A DNA stretch of 64,000 nt, taken from Steinernema hermaphroditum (Eukaryota > Nematoda > Chromadorea > Rhabditida > Steinernematidae). A model generated the notes under the pieces. The model did not search any database. It was not told the origin of the DNA and saw nothing but the letters and a program-made list of their open reading frames with translations. The position numbers and the translations under genes are program-made. Location of the stretch: positions 5,208,001-5,272,000 of the forward strand of contig CM059622.1 in the NCBI GenBank assembly GCA_030435675.1. The letters run 5' to 3'. This document shows positions 36,471 through 47,607 of this stretch, piece by piece (the stretch's first letter is position 1; every line of letters begins with the position of its first letter).

Positions 36471-39400
36471 ATGAACAGTCGACTAAACTTTCGCTGTTCG
36501 CCGTCGGCCAACGACAAATTCCCCATATGGCCGCCCTTCGAGGAGGCTGTCGATCTCCTGCTCGACAAGAACGGCGCCGAGTTCGAGCGGCGCCTGAAGA
36601 CCGGAGAGATCAACGGCGACGTTCTCAAGAGGAGGGATGGAGGGGATCGAAGTCTCCTGGTCCATGCGGCGATCGCCGATCAAGTCAAGGCTGTTGTCTT
36701 CTTGAATAAGTAGGTCAACGTTTCACAGGAACTATATCCTCTTTTTGTAAAAACGAACATCTTGGCATTTTCAGGCGAGGCATTCCTCTTCTAGACAGAG
36801 ACACATATGGAATGACCGCTCTCCACTATGCAGTGATGAGTGACGCCTTCAAAACGGTCCGTCATATCGTATCTCAACCAAGGCTCCCCTCAGAAACGGC
36901 GCCTTTCCTTGTTGGTGATAATAACGGAGTCACTCCACTTCACATCGCGGCGACAAAACAATCAGGAGCTATGCTAAAGGTAGTCATCAAAATGCACTTA
37001 AAAACCAACAACTTCTTTCTAAATCAAGTCGAATAATACTAACGGTTCAACCAAAGACTTCTTCGGGATTTCGCTCTTACTGTTGTGATCGCCAAATTCG
37101 AACAAATACCTATACGACGTTAGTATTATAATTTTCGGGTCTAACGATTTGATCTGATGGGAACAGGATGGAACGAATATTTGGCCATATTGCTATAACA
37201 TTTATTTCAATTTTTGCCGCTTTTATCACATATTCTCTAGATTATGTACAAATTACGCATACCAGCGATATTCACCAGATCTACAAGATTTATAATGTAT
37301 TCATTTTTTTTACTTCGGACTCTTTCATGAGAGGTTAAGGATAATAACGAGAGAATGATGTGATTTAATGACAAAGTATGAATTAGTATGACAATGACAA
37401 AGTAAAACTCATTTTCTGGATTTCCCAGGATTTGACGTATTTTTGAAGGACATTATTATCGTAAATGAACTGTTGAAGAACTCCTAAAGTGACGTTATAT
37501 CGACAAATGTGAAGTTCTTATCAGAGTCTGTCCGAATGGTGTCGAAGGAAGGGTTGGAGATTGATGAAAGGACCACTTTTGGAGGTCTCTGTAAAATCTA
37601 TACAATAGATGTGCCTATCTTGTAGAGCTCAAGGGGAAAAATACAAATTGACGGGTTTGTATCTATTTGTACTTGATGTAATTTTTTGGCTCTGAACTCA
37701 GCATAAATAAAATGCAACTTTCTTATGAAATCCTGGTTGAATCCCAGTGAATCAGAAATGAATCTACCTGTAAATTCATTCAGATTACAAACTCAGAAGA
37801 TGATTTTGATAGATATTGATTTCCAAATTCACTTTGCAGACCCTCCTCGAATTCCGTCGTGACAGCGACTCTTGCTATCGGGCCATCGACCGGAAAGGCC
37901 GATCCCCGTTCCACTACGCGGCCATGCACGCAAGCCTCGAGTGCTGCGAGGTGCTCATGGACGACCGCAACGGATTCCCGATGGATCAGCGCGACGATTT
38001 CGGCCTGACGCCGATGATCATCACAGCGGGAGTGCGGTCGTGGAGCGCCGCTGAGATCGTACGCCGCCTCGGCTACCGGAAGAACACGTCGTGCACGATG
38101 CGTTCTAACGCCGGGATGACGGCGCTGCACATGGCTGTGCTGGCCGACAACATCCCCGTCATAGAGGTGCTCTTGAACGAGCTCCTCAAGGAGTGCAGTC
38201 CTAACTACGTGCTGGACAACGAGAGGCGAACGCCTCTGCACTACGCCGCACAGCATGGGAGGGAGAAGGCGGCGGCTCTTCTGTTGGAACATGGCGCCAA
38301 CAACATGATTAGGGATCAGCACGAAGTCACGGCGGCGCACTACGCCGCCCAGCAGGATGCGAACACTCTGGACGTCATCTTGAAGTCCATCAACTACGAT
38401 CTCGAGGTAGAGGACAGTGCTAAAATTCGATCTCAAAGACCGCTCTAGAATGTGAACGACAAGCAGGGCCGATCGATCTTCATGTGGGCCGTCCTGGCTG
38501 GCAACATGAAAACCGTGGAGTACTGTCTCCGCAAGAAAGATCTCGTGATTTTGCGCACCGACACGGACAAGAAGGGACTGACCGCGCTCCATCTGGCCGT
38601 CCATATGGGAAATCTCGAACTCTGCAAGCAGCTAATGCAGCAGGGCTGGAGTCCGTCGGCCAGTGACAATTACGGCGCCAATCCTTTGCACATCGCCGCC
38701 GGAAGAGGTCACACCGACATCGTCAGATTCTTGGTGGCCGCAGGGGCCGAGAGCGAAGCGCAGGATGCGCAGGGGAGGTATGTGTCTCGGTGGGTGGGCA
38801 AAAGAAGGGCCACTTTTGTAGACAGCTTGGAGGGGGGCGTGATTGAGCGGTTGCAATTGTGCTACCGGTCCCCGGATCCACGGAAATAGGCGAATGGGCT
38901 CTCTCTAGACACAACCAGTCTACCCCTGGGCAAACATTCTTTGCAGGACCCCGGTATTCCACGCCTGTCTCGGCGGGAAGTCACTCACGTTGGAGACGAT
39001 GATCAACTCCCTGCAGTTCGCTATCGACCACCGCGACATCCTTAAAAGCACTCCGCTTCACGCCGCCGCCTTCGCCGGACACCATGCCTGCATCGCCACG
39101 CTGACGAAGGTGAAGAAGGCCGCCCTCTCCCATGACGAGAACATTTCAGGCCGGCGCGTTTGTGGGCGACTTTGACGCGGACAACTACACTCCTCTGCAC
39201 ATAGCAGCGGAGAGGGGAAAGCTGGAATGTTGCAAGGCGCTCATCCAGGCAGGAGCCGCAGTGAACGCGCTGAGAGGCCGGCTGCAGATAACTCCCGTGA
39301 TGTGCGCCTTCCTGAACGGACACGACAAAGTGGTCGAGTATCTCCGTTCGGTGGACGGAATGACGACAGACGAGTTGAGGATAGTCGCCGCTCGGATCAT

Positions 39401-39527
39401 CCAGAGGATCTACAGGACTCGACTCGTCAGGAGGGAGTTCTACCGTAAGCGTCCTCTATCCGCCGCAAAGACGCTGGCATACCTCTATACCGTATTCCAA
39501 AAGACAGACCCCAGCAATGAGCAATAA
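36471..39527 (+). CDS. nphp-2: Inversin/nephrocystin-2-like ankyrin repeat protein with IQ motif
   Basis: Inversin marks the proximal segment of cilia and organises a nephrocystin complex. Exons are 36471..36709, 36775..36979, 37840..38406, 38449..38777, 38947..39109 and 39150..39527: 1881 nt, 626 aa, phases closing. Almost the whole protein is ankyrin repeats (YGMTALHYAVMSD, NGVTPLHIAATKQ, KGRSPFHYAAMH, AGMTALHMAVLAD, RRTPLHYAAQHG, KGLTALHLAVHMG, YGANPLHIAAGRG, LKSTPLHAAAFAG, DNYTPLHIAAERG). One IQ calmodulin-binding motif follows near residues 578-600 (ARIIQRIYRTRLVRREFYRK). This order, many ankyrins then IQ, is that of inversin, but vertebrate inversin is about 1065 aa with a second IQ; the C-terminal third is absent here. 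Intron 36980..37839 is 860 nt, the others 40-170. AATAAA overlaps the stop codon. The alternative is another ankyrin-IQ protein. Confidence 0.72.
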
Positions 39528-39528
39528 A
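39523..39528 (+). promoter_or_regulatory. poly(A) signal overlapping the stop codon
   Basis: AATAAA contains the inversin-like TAA stop (39525..39527). If used, it gives a 3' UTR of only some 10-25 nt, which would fit the convergent gene ending at 39554. Confidence 0.45.
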
Positions 39529-39553
39529 AAGTGTACACTTTATCCTGACATAA

Positions 39554-42018
39554 TTATCGATATAAATGAACACGTTTTTCGATGTCCGCCTCGCAGATGT
39601 GGCATTTGGAGAGGAGTTCAGGCGCTGCACATTCTGAACAGGCCATGTGCCCGCAGCCGAGAAGTACTGTATTCGTCCGTCGCTCTTCGCAGATCTTGCA
39701 CGTGAGAAGGGTCTTCAGATGTCGGATACGCTCCGCGAGCTCTTCTTTTCTTGCCTTCGAGTACATCGGCTTGCTGGGAAGATTTTCCTTCTCCGGACGC
39801 TTCGGTTCGTTGAGGGGAATATCGCTTCCGACACCCTCTTCAAGTAATACAATGAGACTGGATCGATAGATACGACGTTACCCATGCAAACAGCCTTCGT
39901 GATCTTCGAGTAGCACTTCGAACAGCGTCTCAGCTTCACGTCGAAGGCGCATTCAGAGCACATCACAATGTGTCCACACGGGATGAACCGCACATTCGAC
40001 TTGTTTCCTCCACAAGATCGTGGACAAATCCTCACTTGACCGCCTGTTTGAGTAACAGCTTGCATCCTAAACACGATCACAGTGATGCCACTGTACAACA
40101 GACTTACTGAGCAATTCGCCTCGAAGCGTACTCCTCAAGGAGATCGGACAGCTTCGGGAGGTTGTTGAAGTAGTCAATCACAGCTAATGCCTTCTTGTCC
40201 TTCGCAAACAGATCAAGTCCCATCAAGACCAGGTAACAGAAGGCAGCTATGTGAAAATACGGCCAAACTGTTTGGGCGAAATCAAGTAAGCGGACATTGC
40301 TTCGGAACAATTCTTTATTTCTAAGCAACCTCAGGATGTCATCGCCGGGAGTTTCGGTCTTCAGCGCTTCTCGAGCCAGGTAGTGGCCAATAGTTTCGCC
40401 ATCCTCGTCACACAGATTCAGATCGACTTTCATGTCAACGAGGTTCTAAAGTATTCTGCTTTATGACGCTATCGAAAACGGAGCGATAATACCTGAATAC
40501 AAGCCAGTCGGTCGACATGATTTTGTATGTCACCCTCCCATTGTGCCACAGCCATATGAAGAGGGGTTTGACCCTTGGAGTTCAACGAAAGGGCAGCATC
40601 AACATTGTACTGAAAAAAAGAATAATTTTCATAAATTGCTGTCAATGGATTACATTCAAAATGCGGTGGAGAATCTGACATTTCCCCTCTCGTGTGGTCA
40701 GATGAATGGGAAAGTTGCCTTCCGAATCTTGAAGCAGAATAACGCCTGGAGCAGCCTTGCAGATTAAATCGACTGATCTGAAGAGTAGCCATGAAATGGA
40801 GTGAACAATTTACACAACTTCGTGCTTTTCACGTCCGCTCAGAATCGCTTCCTCGAACATTGAAACGCCCTTTTGGTTACGCCTTGTATAATCAACCGAA
40901 GAATCTTGGAGGATCTTGCCGATTGCCGCTAATACGTGCTTCGTTTCTTCTTTTCTAGCCAGAAAATGCAGAACCGTGTCTCCGGCGGCATCGCGAACGT
41001 TCACATCAGCCAACGAACATGAGATCAGCGCGTTTATGCACGCGAAATGGGATTTCTCGATTGCCAGATGGAATGGTCGTTGTCCGCTCGCATTCTTGGC
41101 GTTGACTCCACAAAGGTTACGCCTAGAGAACTCGACGATGAGTGCGGCTTGATTCCTGAAGTTAAACCGATATTGAAAGCCGCTGCATCTGTTAACGTAC
41201 ATTAAAACAGCCAAATGGTACGCATTGTTTCCATCGGCGTTCTTCACGGAGGGCAGGGCCCCATGAGCAACGAGTATCCGAGCAGCTTGCCACATCTCCT
41301 TCTCCATTGCGAATAGTAATGGCGTCCTCCCATCGCATAGTTCATTGATCTACAATAAAACTTTGTCAAAATTGTAACCAGTAGAAGCAATTACACAAAC
41401 CTTATCGGCATAGTCCTTCAAGATCGGCTTCATTCGCACGAACTTCCCCGATAGCTGCATGAGCAGCGCCTGCATAATCGGGTTCGGCTGATTATCCGTA
41501 CCTCTCCGGCTCTCAGTAACGGCTTCATAAATCGGAACAATCTGCTCTCCTCCTTGCAGGGTTTCTTCCAGTGGAATAGGGGGTCCATTCGCTTTTGAAA
41601 TCCACACTTCGTTGTTACTATTGTTGCGAACTGAGACCCTCACCACTTCAACGGTTCCATTCTGCAATCCACCTGATAAGAACTTCAGAAATAAAATTGA
41701 AATTACTTTGCTGGCGAGTAGGGCCTTCGATTCACCGACGAATCGCACCTTCTCAGCGCGTTTCAGCGAATGGACGTTCAGTTTGACGATGACTCGCTTG
41801 ATAGCGTCGTCGACGGACAAGAAGAAGGCACACTTCGTATGTCCGGTCGCTCCCACGCCGCCATCGTCGTCGCACCGCGCAACCACGCCGTATTTGTTCC
41901 AGAACTGCGAAAGAAATCCACCAGGCCTGCTCGTTGGATGGTCCTCGTGAACTCCTTCGAAAAGAACACACTCTCCTTCCACGAATCCTCCATCTCCGGC
42001 TCCGTTCGTTTCCGTCAT
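39554..42018 (-). CDS. Ankyrin repeat and RING-finger E3 ubiquitin ligase, Mind bomb-like
   Basis: Mind bomb ligases ubiquitinate Notch ligands. Exons in gene order are 41736..42018, 41401..41672, 41201..41349, 40814..41155, 40654..40777, 40493..40609, 40108..40445, 39882..40066 and 39554..39837: 2094 nt, 697 aa, phases closing. The N-terminal 180 residues have no clear domain, though GVVARCDDDGGV recalls a Mind bomb-type repeat. Ankyrin repeats follow (CDGRTPLLFAMEKE, DGNNAYHLAVLM, SGQRPFHLAIEKS, AGDTVLHFLARKE, EGNFPIHLTTREG, KGQTPLHMAVAQW). Then come two RING-type modules: an irregular CPRSCGGNKSNVRFIPCGHI with MCSEC and CSKC, and a regular C-terminal C3HC4 (CKICEERRTNTVLLGCGHMA, CSEC, CHIC). 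Paired C-terminal RINGs after ankyrins are the Mind bomb arrangement, but the N-terminal MIB/HERC2-ZZ region (about 300 aa in animals) is missing. Intron 41673..41735 is in frame (63 nt) and inferred from a hydrophobic read-through. Confidence 0.72.
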
Positions 42019-42569
42019 CAGAGTGGAGCACGTGCTGTCGCAGTGATGCAGCCAGAATGATTTCAGTCCGCTGAGAGGGGCTTATAAGCATCGTTTTGAG
42101 ACAGTAGACAGGAATGGAAGTTTCTGGAACAGCTGTATGTATGGAAGTGGCGGAGACTGGTTGAAGATAACTAAGTCAAGATTAGTAGATTTGGACAGAA
42201 TTTGGAGGCATGAAGGGAGGAAAGTATTTCGCGGGTGCCGGTGATAGTCTTAACGCGACAGCCCTCAACAATAATGTCTGTCAAAATCGCTGATTTGTTG
42301 TGCTAAATTTTTGTTTTCTGTTTGATTGTTTGATTTTGATGAACAAATACTCTTTGAGAGTGTTTAGGACTGACTGAGTAACATGCATGAGACTGGTTCT
42401 AGTCTCCTTCGGCCATATTTTGCAAAACCCCCAGTTTGTCTGGTCTACGTCTCTGCTGCATCTCCTGCTGACATTGCTCGACCACTTTTTGCTTCTTGAG
42501 AGATCGCAGTCGGTTGCGTTCTCGGTTTCATTTGTTCGCATCGACTCATTTGTTCCCTTCGTGCGTAGA
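42019..42569. other. divergent intergenic region
   Basis: About 550 bp between the start codons of the Mind bomb-like (-) and CK1-like (+) genes; presumably both promoters. No gene or obvious element seen. Confidence 0.4.
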
Positions 42570-44685
42570 ATGCCACCGTAAGCATCTTGGCTTGTTTCGC
42601 TTTGACCGTAGTTTTCTACGCTTTCAGAAAAAAGTCTGGAAAAGAGGGTGCGGAGCAGAGCGCGGCGACAGACAGCAGAAAGTCGGATACGTAAGCACTC
42701 ACTTGTAATTCTGTTTTGTATTCGTTTTTAGTCCAAGAAAGAGGAAAACTTTGTTAACCTCAAAAGGTGCAACAAAAAAGTGGACAACACGGAATGTCGA
42801 TCAAGTTGAAACGTCGAAGTCGCGGCAGAGGAGCATCCCTTCTAACAAGCAGGTGATGCTGATTCGAAGGTACAGAAAACCTCTGGTTGAACAGCGTAAA
42901 GAGAATCTGGCGAAAAGACCACAGCCGGTAGTGAAGAAGAATGACACGTTGGATGCAGGGAGTAACAGTTCGATTCCTACGACAACAACTACGGAGAGAA
43001 GCAATCCGTCGTTATCACTGCCGATTAAAGCGCAATGTAAAAAGCCACAGAGCCCGAAAAAGGCGAAGGCTACCTGTCAAAACATAGAGAAGGAGAATCA
43101 GAAGGAGGAACCGCATGAACAAAAGATGGACATCAACGACAACGAATGTTCTGGAGAGGAGGCTGATAAATGTTCATCGAGAACAGCGCTCATGAAAGCA
43201 GTTGGAGATCGTCTTATTATCAACGGGAAAAAGTATTCTCACTGTTGTTACAACATTATTATCTCTTCTGCTGTTCCTATTCAGGTACAATATAAAGGGC
43301 ACAATTGAAGGCGATTACGGTTGGGTTGATATAAGAATGGATAACAACCCAAAGGCATTCTGGGAGACCTATCGTTTCGAAACAGATGATGCGAAGTTGA
43401 AACGGATTAAGGTAAGTTCTATAAATATACATTCATAATGACACGTTTGTTGCAGACGGAAGCAATGATATTTGCGCTTGGGGCCGCCTATTCGCGTAAT
43501 CATATTCTAAGAATGCTGAAAAAGGGAAACGATAAACATCTGGGAATCAAGTTCGTCATTACTGATTCGGTAGGAGCAACTTAACGTGATTTCCTACGAG
43601 ATCTAATTTAGCTCTGGATGACCCTGTCGGAGATTCAGCACACGAAGTTCAACGGGATGTTCCCAAAGGAGATTGCTTTACGTCTCTGCTTTGAAACCTT
43701 CCAATGCATCAGCGACATTCACCGTGTGGGTTTTGTCCACCGCGATGTAAAACCATCAGCTTTTGCATTTGGTCGTGAACCAAATCAGAAAAAGATGTTC
43801 ATTTCTAACTTTGGACTCGCTCGACGTTACCGGCGTCACGATATGACCGTGATGTAAGTAGATGTGCTTTTATTTGCTCTAAGGTTGTTTTTAGAGAACC
43901 GAGGCCGAAGGTTCCATTTATGGGTTCAGTGAAGTATGCCTCGAGAAGTACGCACATGAGAATGGAGCGGATGATTAGAGACGATTTGGAGAGCTGGCTC
44001 TACGTGTGCCTTGAAATCATTGAACCGGAGGTCCTGCCATGGAGGACGATGACTGATAGGGATAATGTGTGTATATTTTGCATACCATGTATAATATCTA
44101 ATATCTTCTACAGGCCCTTGCAGAAAAGAAAATATTTATGTCGTTCGAGGGTTTTCCAGCGGCTATGAAAAAGTACTCACAGATATCGATGGAATTCTGT
44201 TCTCTAGTGCGTTACATTGACTCTCTGGAGTATTCTACGATACCGAAGACCAGTACTATTAAAATGTTACTCCAAGGAGCGATGGAAAGTGCAAACCTGA
44301 AGGTGAGAAGAAGAATTAGAGCAGGAGTGAAACTGAAGTTCTTCAGGTCAACGGATTTCTATGGGATTGGGAGAAGATTGAAGCGGACATGAAGAAGTCG
44401 CCGAGTGACAATAAGGAACCGAAGATTCCCTCTCCCCGACTAAAGGAGAAGGAGGAGGTGGAGGAATTCGACGCTGCTGAACCTGGTGAAAAGACAGAAC
44501 GTATACTGATTGGTGCCATCATGCAGAATTGCCCTTCGCCAAGTGCCGCTCGGGACAGTGTTCCATCACCGAATGCAATGAAATCGACAAAGGCAGAAGG
44601 GACCGAAACTGGGTCGGTGTGCTCTGTTACAGAAGTGTCGGCGTCATGCGACGACACGGACGATAAATCTGCTAACAACAATTGA
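42570..44685 (+). CDS. CK1/TTBK-family pseudokinase with basic N-terminal extension
   Basis: Exons are 42570..42577, 42628..42690, 42732..43232, 43285..43411, 43456..43569, 43612..43853, 43895..44066, 44114..44302 and 44347..44685: 1755 nt, 584 aa, phases closing. The first ~190 residues are lysine-, serine- and glutamine-rich (KKAKATCQNIEKENQKEEP) and look disordered. A kinase fold of the tau-tubulin-kinase/CK1 type follows (VHRDVKPSAFAFG, SNFGLARRYR, FMGSVKYASRSTHMR, RDDLESWLYVCLEI), then an acidic tail rich in Ser/Pro/Glu. Catalytic residues are lost by eye alignment: the ATP-binding lysine of VALK is Arg (ETYRFE, R221), the Asn of HRDxKxxN is Ala (A321) and the Asp of DFG is Asn (N337). 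The HRD Asp (D316) and the helix-C Glu (E235) remain. It is probably catalytically inactive or nearly so and may act as a scaffold. Nematodes have many CK1/TTBK genes, often male-germline expressed. Confidence 0.85.
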
Positions 44686-45018
44686 TTGAGTGGTTCGTGA
44701 CTTTGAACTTGTTATGTTTTTGTTTTCCATAAATATCCCAGGAAAGATCCAAGTGTCCTCTGCAGTGGTATTTGAACCATCGTTCCTTATTGGAATGCAG
44801 ATGTTCTCATCTTTAGGCATAACCAGAACGGATCGATTGGGAATTATAAAGACTTTATGTATATACAGAAGAAAGCATGACTTGAAAGCGTTGACTGGGT
44901 TAGAGAGGTTAGCCACTTAAGAGCTGGGGGCAGTTATAGAGAACGTGGCAGATTAGAAAAGTTAAAGAACACTAGTTGCCTTTCCAGAAGGAACTACGGT
45001 GAACGGTCCTGCCGTTGT
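44686..45018. other. convergent intergenic region
   Basis: 333 bp between the stops of the CK1-like gene (+) and the TP53INP-like gene (-). Only 3' UTR sequence is expected; no further feature seen. Confidence 0.4.
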
Positions 45019-46126
45019 CTAGTTGATGTTGTTGCATTTGCGGTCGTTGCTGCGGTTGGAATTGAGCTTTCCACTCTTCTTCGAGCGCTTCACCTTCATC
45101 TGGGTGAGTTTAGTGGAGACGCGCTCTTTCATGAGACTCGGTTCGGCTTTGTGGTTCTCTTCGACGGCGGGCTCTTCCTCGAACAGCTGGAATTGGGGTC
45201 GTTAAATTTCGGTTTTTCTTTGATGGAGCATGCGTAGCGAAAATTGGAAGGTCGTGACGTGAAATTTCAATGCATTTTACGGACTTTTTTCTTCTTTCCG
45301 ATTTATGGCGACCATCATGTCTGGTTACTGAAAGCTACTCAAACTCCGATGCTCTTATGAAATGGACCCCTCCACATTCCTCAGGTTCTCAATCGCCGAT
45401 TGTTTTTAACCCCTCTGTCCCGGGGTTTAGGGCCCATTGATTGACGCGTCTGCATCGACAAAGCTGCAATTTGCTCGGTCATGTTCATTGACCGTCGCGA
45501 AAACAAAAAGGTCAACAGCGCTGCTTGCCGCTTGCATCACTCTTTCTCAACAGGTCACCTGGGTGCGAAAGAGCACACTTGACAAGGGACATGGACATCC
45601 GACACCTTCTAATCCAATCGTGTTTCATTATGGCGGCGCAACCGCTTCTGTGCCTACGTGCGCTTTTTTGCGCTCCACTCTCATAAGAGATCAATGAGCG
45701 CGACCGTTTGGGTCGAAGTGCGAACAGACTTGAGCGGCCATAAACATACCAGAGACTCGATCTCCTGGATCCGCTTCTTCTCGGCAAGGACGCGTGCCTT
45801 CTCCGCCGCTCGCTTAAGCTCCTCTTCGGAGGGTCCTCGAGGGGAGATCTGCTCTTTCGGCTTTCGCTCTTCGCGCTTCTCGTTCTCAAGCCCTGCAATG
45901 GAAGGAGTGCTAGGGGGACTGAATATTGGCGGCTATCGATCTTAGAGATTTGAGACACACGTGAACTGAAGGCGATCAAATTTGACAAGCATTACGGTAA
46001 CTTACGATCTACGACGAACCAGCCGTCGGCGCTCTTCCCCGCCAGAGGGGCGCCCTCGTTCTCCTTGGGGACATCGTCCTCGGCGGCCGGCGCTCCAAAC
46101 AGAAGTTCGTAGATTCCATTGAACAT
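45019..46126 (-). CDS. Small TP53INP-like protein with LC3-interacting motif
   Basis: Exons in gene order are 46006..46126, 45750..45892 and 45019..45186: 432 nt, 143 aa, phases closing. It begins MFNGIYELLFGAPAAEDD and has an acidic run leading to SADGWFVVD. TP53INP1/2 (DOR) proteins likewise start with a short hydrophobic MF...LF segment followed by an acidic stretch and DGWLIIDL, where the W-x-x-I/L core binds LC3/GABARAP. Here W36-F-V-V39 fits the LIR core with upstream acidic residues. The rest is a charged, probably helical segment (EEELKRAAEKARVLAEKKRI, one run only) and a lysine-rich C-terminus (QMKVKRSKKSGKLNS). TP53INP family length is 160-240 aa. Intron 2 (45187..45749) is large for this locus. 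A splice acceptor lies upstream of the ATG (CCGTTTCAG), so a 5' untranslated exon or trans-splicing is likely. Assignment rests mostly on the N-terminus. Confidence 0.55.
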
Positions 46127-46953
46127 CTTTTGGAGTGGCAGTGCTGAGAACTGAAACGGACGATTCGGATTGCGGCGATCAGCTGATCTATCGATCGTCG
46201 CGAAAAAAACTCCTCTCCTCGACGGCCTACGCCCCTTCCCGCCACCAGCAGACACATGACGACGAGGGGCCAACCTAGGCCGTGTCAATTATCTGGAAGG
46301 GCGGCGGTGGCGGTGGCCGAAATCGGAGTGCGAATGACCGTCCTCCGATCCAGGTGGTCGCGCGCGAGCGCCGTCGTCCTTTGAGGGAGAATGGCTCGCA
46401 GAGTGGGCAGTGCAGCGGCGGACGTATTGCAGAGGGCAGCACCCTCCCCTCCCCCTCTTCCAAATCAGCTGATCGATACGCGCCGCGCGACTCCGTCGAG
46501 ACGACTGTCCATCCACTCAATTTGAGCGAATTCGGGAAGGCGTGACCAGCCCAACACCCTAAACCAAACGGACCGCGGAGGAGTCCACTCGCCGCGACAA
46601 TAAACAAAGAAGAGTCTTAAATGTACGAGGAAGCCAAATGGAACGAAGAACGTTTATAGCCATGACTCGGACTCAGGTCTTTCGTATGTACAATATGACA
46701 GGCTTCGGATGGTGTCGTCGCAATTGAACTGTGCAGCCGTGATAAGCAGAGAATCTGCGTCGAAGATCAAACCGTATCGTCTGAAAAGACGCAAAATCAG
46801 CAAAATGATGACATGGCGAGGCGATGTGTTTGGGAATAACAAACGGACTATACAATCTGATAAGCGCACATTACATTTCGGGACTTAAAACCATATGATT
46901 CTTAACAAAACCGTTCGAAAACTTCAAGCAAAGAACATTAGATTTCAGGTTGG
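46127..46953. other. intergenic, GC-rich, between UBE2W-like and TP53INP-like genes
   Basis: About 830 bp. GC-rich from 46180 to 46560, consistent with the TP53INP-like promoter and 5' untranslated exon. The part 46620-46950 should contain the 3' UTR of the UBE2W-like gene. No additional gene supported. Confidence 0.4.
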
Positions 46954-47607
46954 CTACGTTATAATGCAGTGGTCACTTGAATCTGTCAGAAGCAGAGAGC
47001 GGAAAGATCGGATTTCCCGATACCCGACATTCCCGTTTGGCTAATCTCGCGATAATGGTCCTAGTCGAGCTGACAACCCCCGAGCCAACTTGGGAGAGAG
47101 CAGAGTTGCTACAAAATCTCACCATGGAACCACCAGCGAGTCTTGTTAGGGTTCTTCGCACACGTCCTGACGTAGATGGCGTTGTCAGGAGGATGTTTCT
47201 TCTCCTTGCAGCTCGACAGCATCGACACAATTGAAAGACAAACGGCTTGTACGCTCAGCGCTGGAGTCCAGTCGTCGCTCAGGATAGAAAGGCAAATGTG
47301 ACCATTGGAGTAAATGTGAGGGTGGACGGGTATGTTATCACCGGTGAACACAACCTAAATCCGTGAATCACCAACTGATGACTGGAAGTCTGCATACCTG
47401 AGGAGAAGAGAAGGGATATTGATCAGAAAAACTGAACTGCAGCTGGAATCTTTCTCCGGCGTACAACGTATTTTCGGCGCCTTCGACCTCCACAGTCCAC
47501 ACGAAGAGGTTTGCCGTGCATTCTTCGACGTTCACGTGAACGCCCCGCGGAGGTTCATTGGAGAGCTGCTGGAGTTCTTTGAGGAGGCGGCGGCGACACG
47601 ACTCCAT
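46954..47607 (-). CDS. ubc-16: UBE2W-type E2 ubiquitin-conjugating enzyme
   Basis: UBE2W attaches ubiquitin to the alpha-amino group of substrate N-termini. Exons in gene order are 47398..47607, 47123..47354 and 46954..46982: 471 nt, 156 aa, phases closing. The UBC fold is clear: [109 protein letters not shown]. The catalytic cysteine is C91, the same position as in human UBE2W, and HPH replaces the canonical HPN as in that subfamily. The last exon supplies only DSSDHCIIT after WWFH; human UBE2W ends shortly after WWYH. That exon is predicted from an acceptor (TTCTGACAG) that keeps phase; reading through the donor instead would give GEIL and a stop. The symbol follows the C. elegans UBE2W ortholog as I recall it. 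Confidence 0.92.

Noticed and set aside
37780..38604. 274-residue minus-strand frame
   Set aside because: Antisense shadow of the ankyrin exons of the inversin-like gene.
42801..43004. minus-strand frame opposite the CK1-like gene
   Set aside because: Shadow of the Lys/Ser-rich N-terminal exon on the + strand.
45658..45945. 95-residue + strand frame across the TP53INP-like gene
   Set aside because: Antisense to exon 2 of the minus-strand gene, whose exons close in phase.
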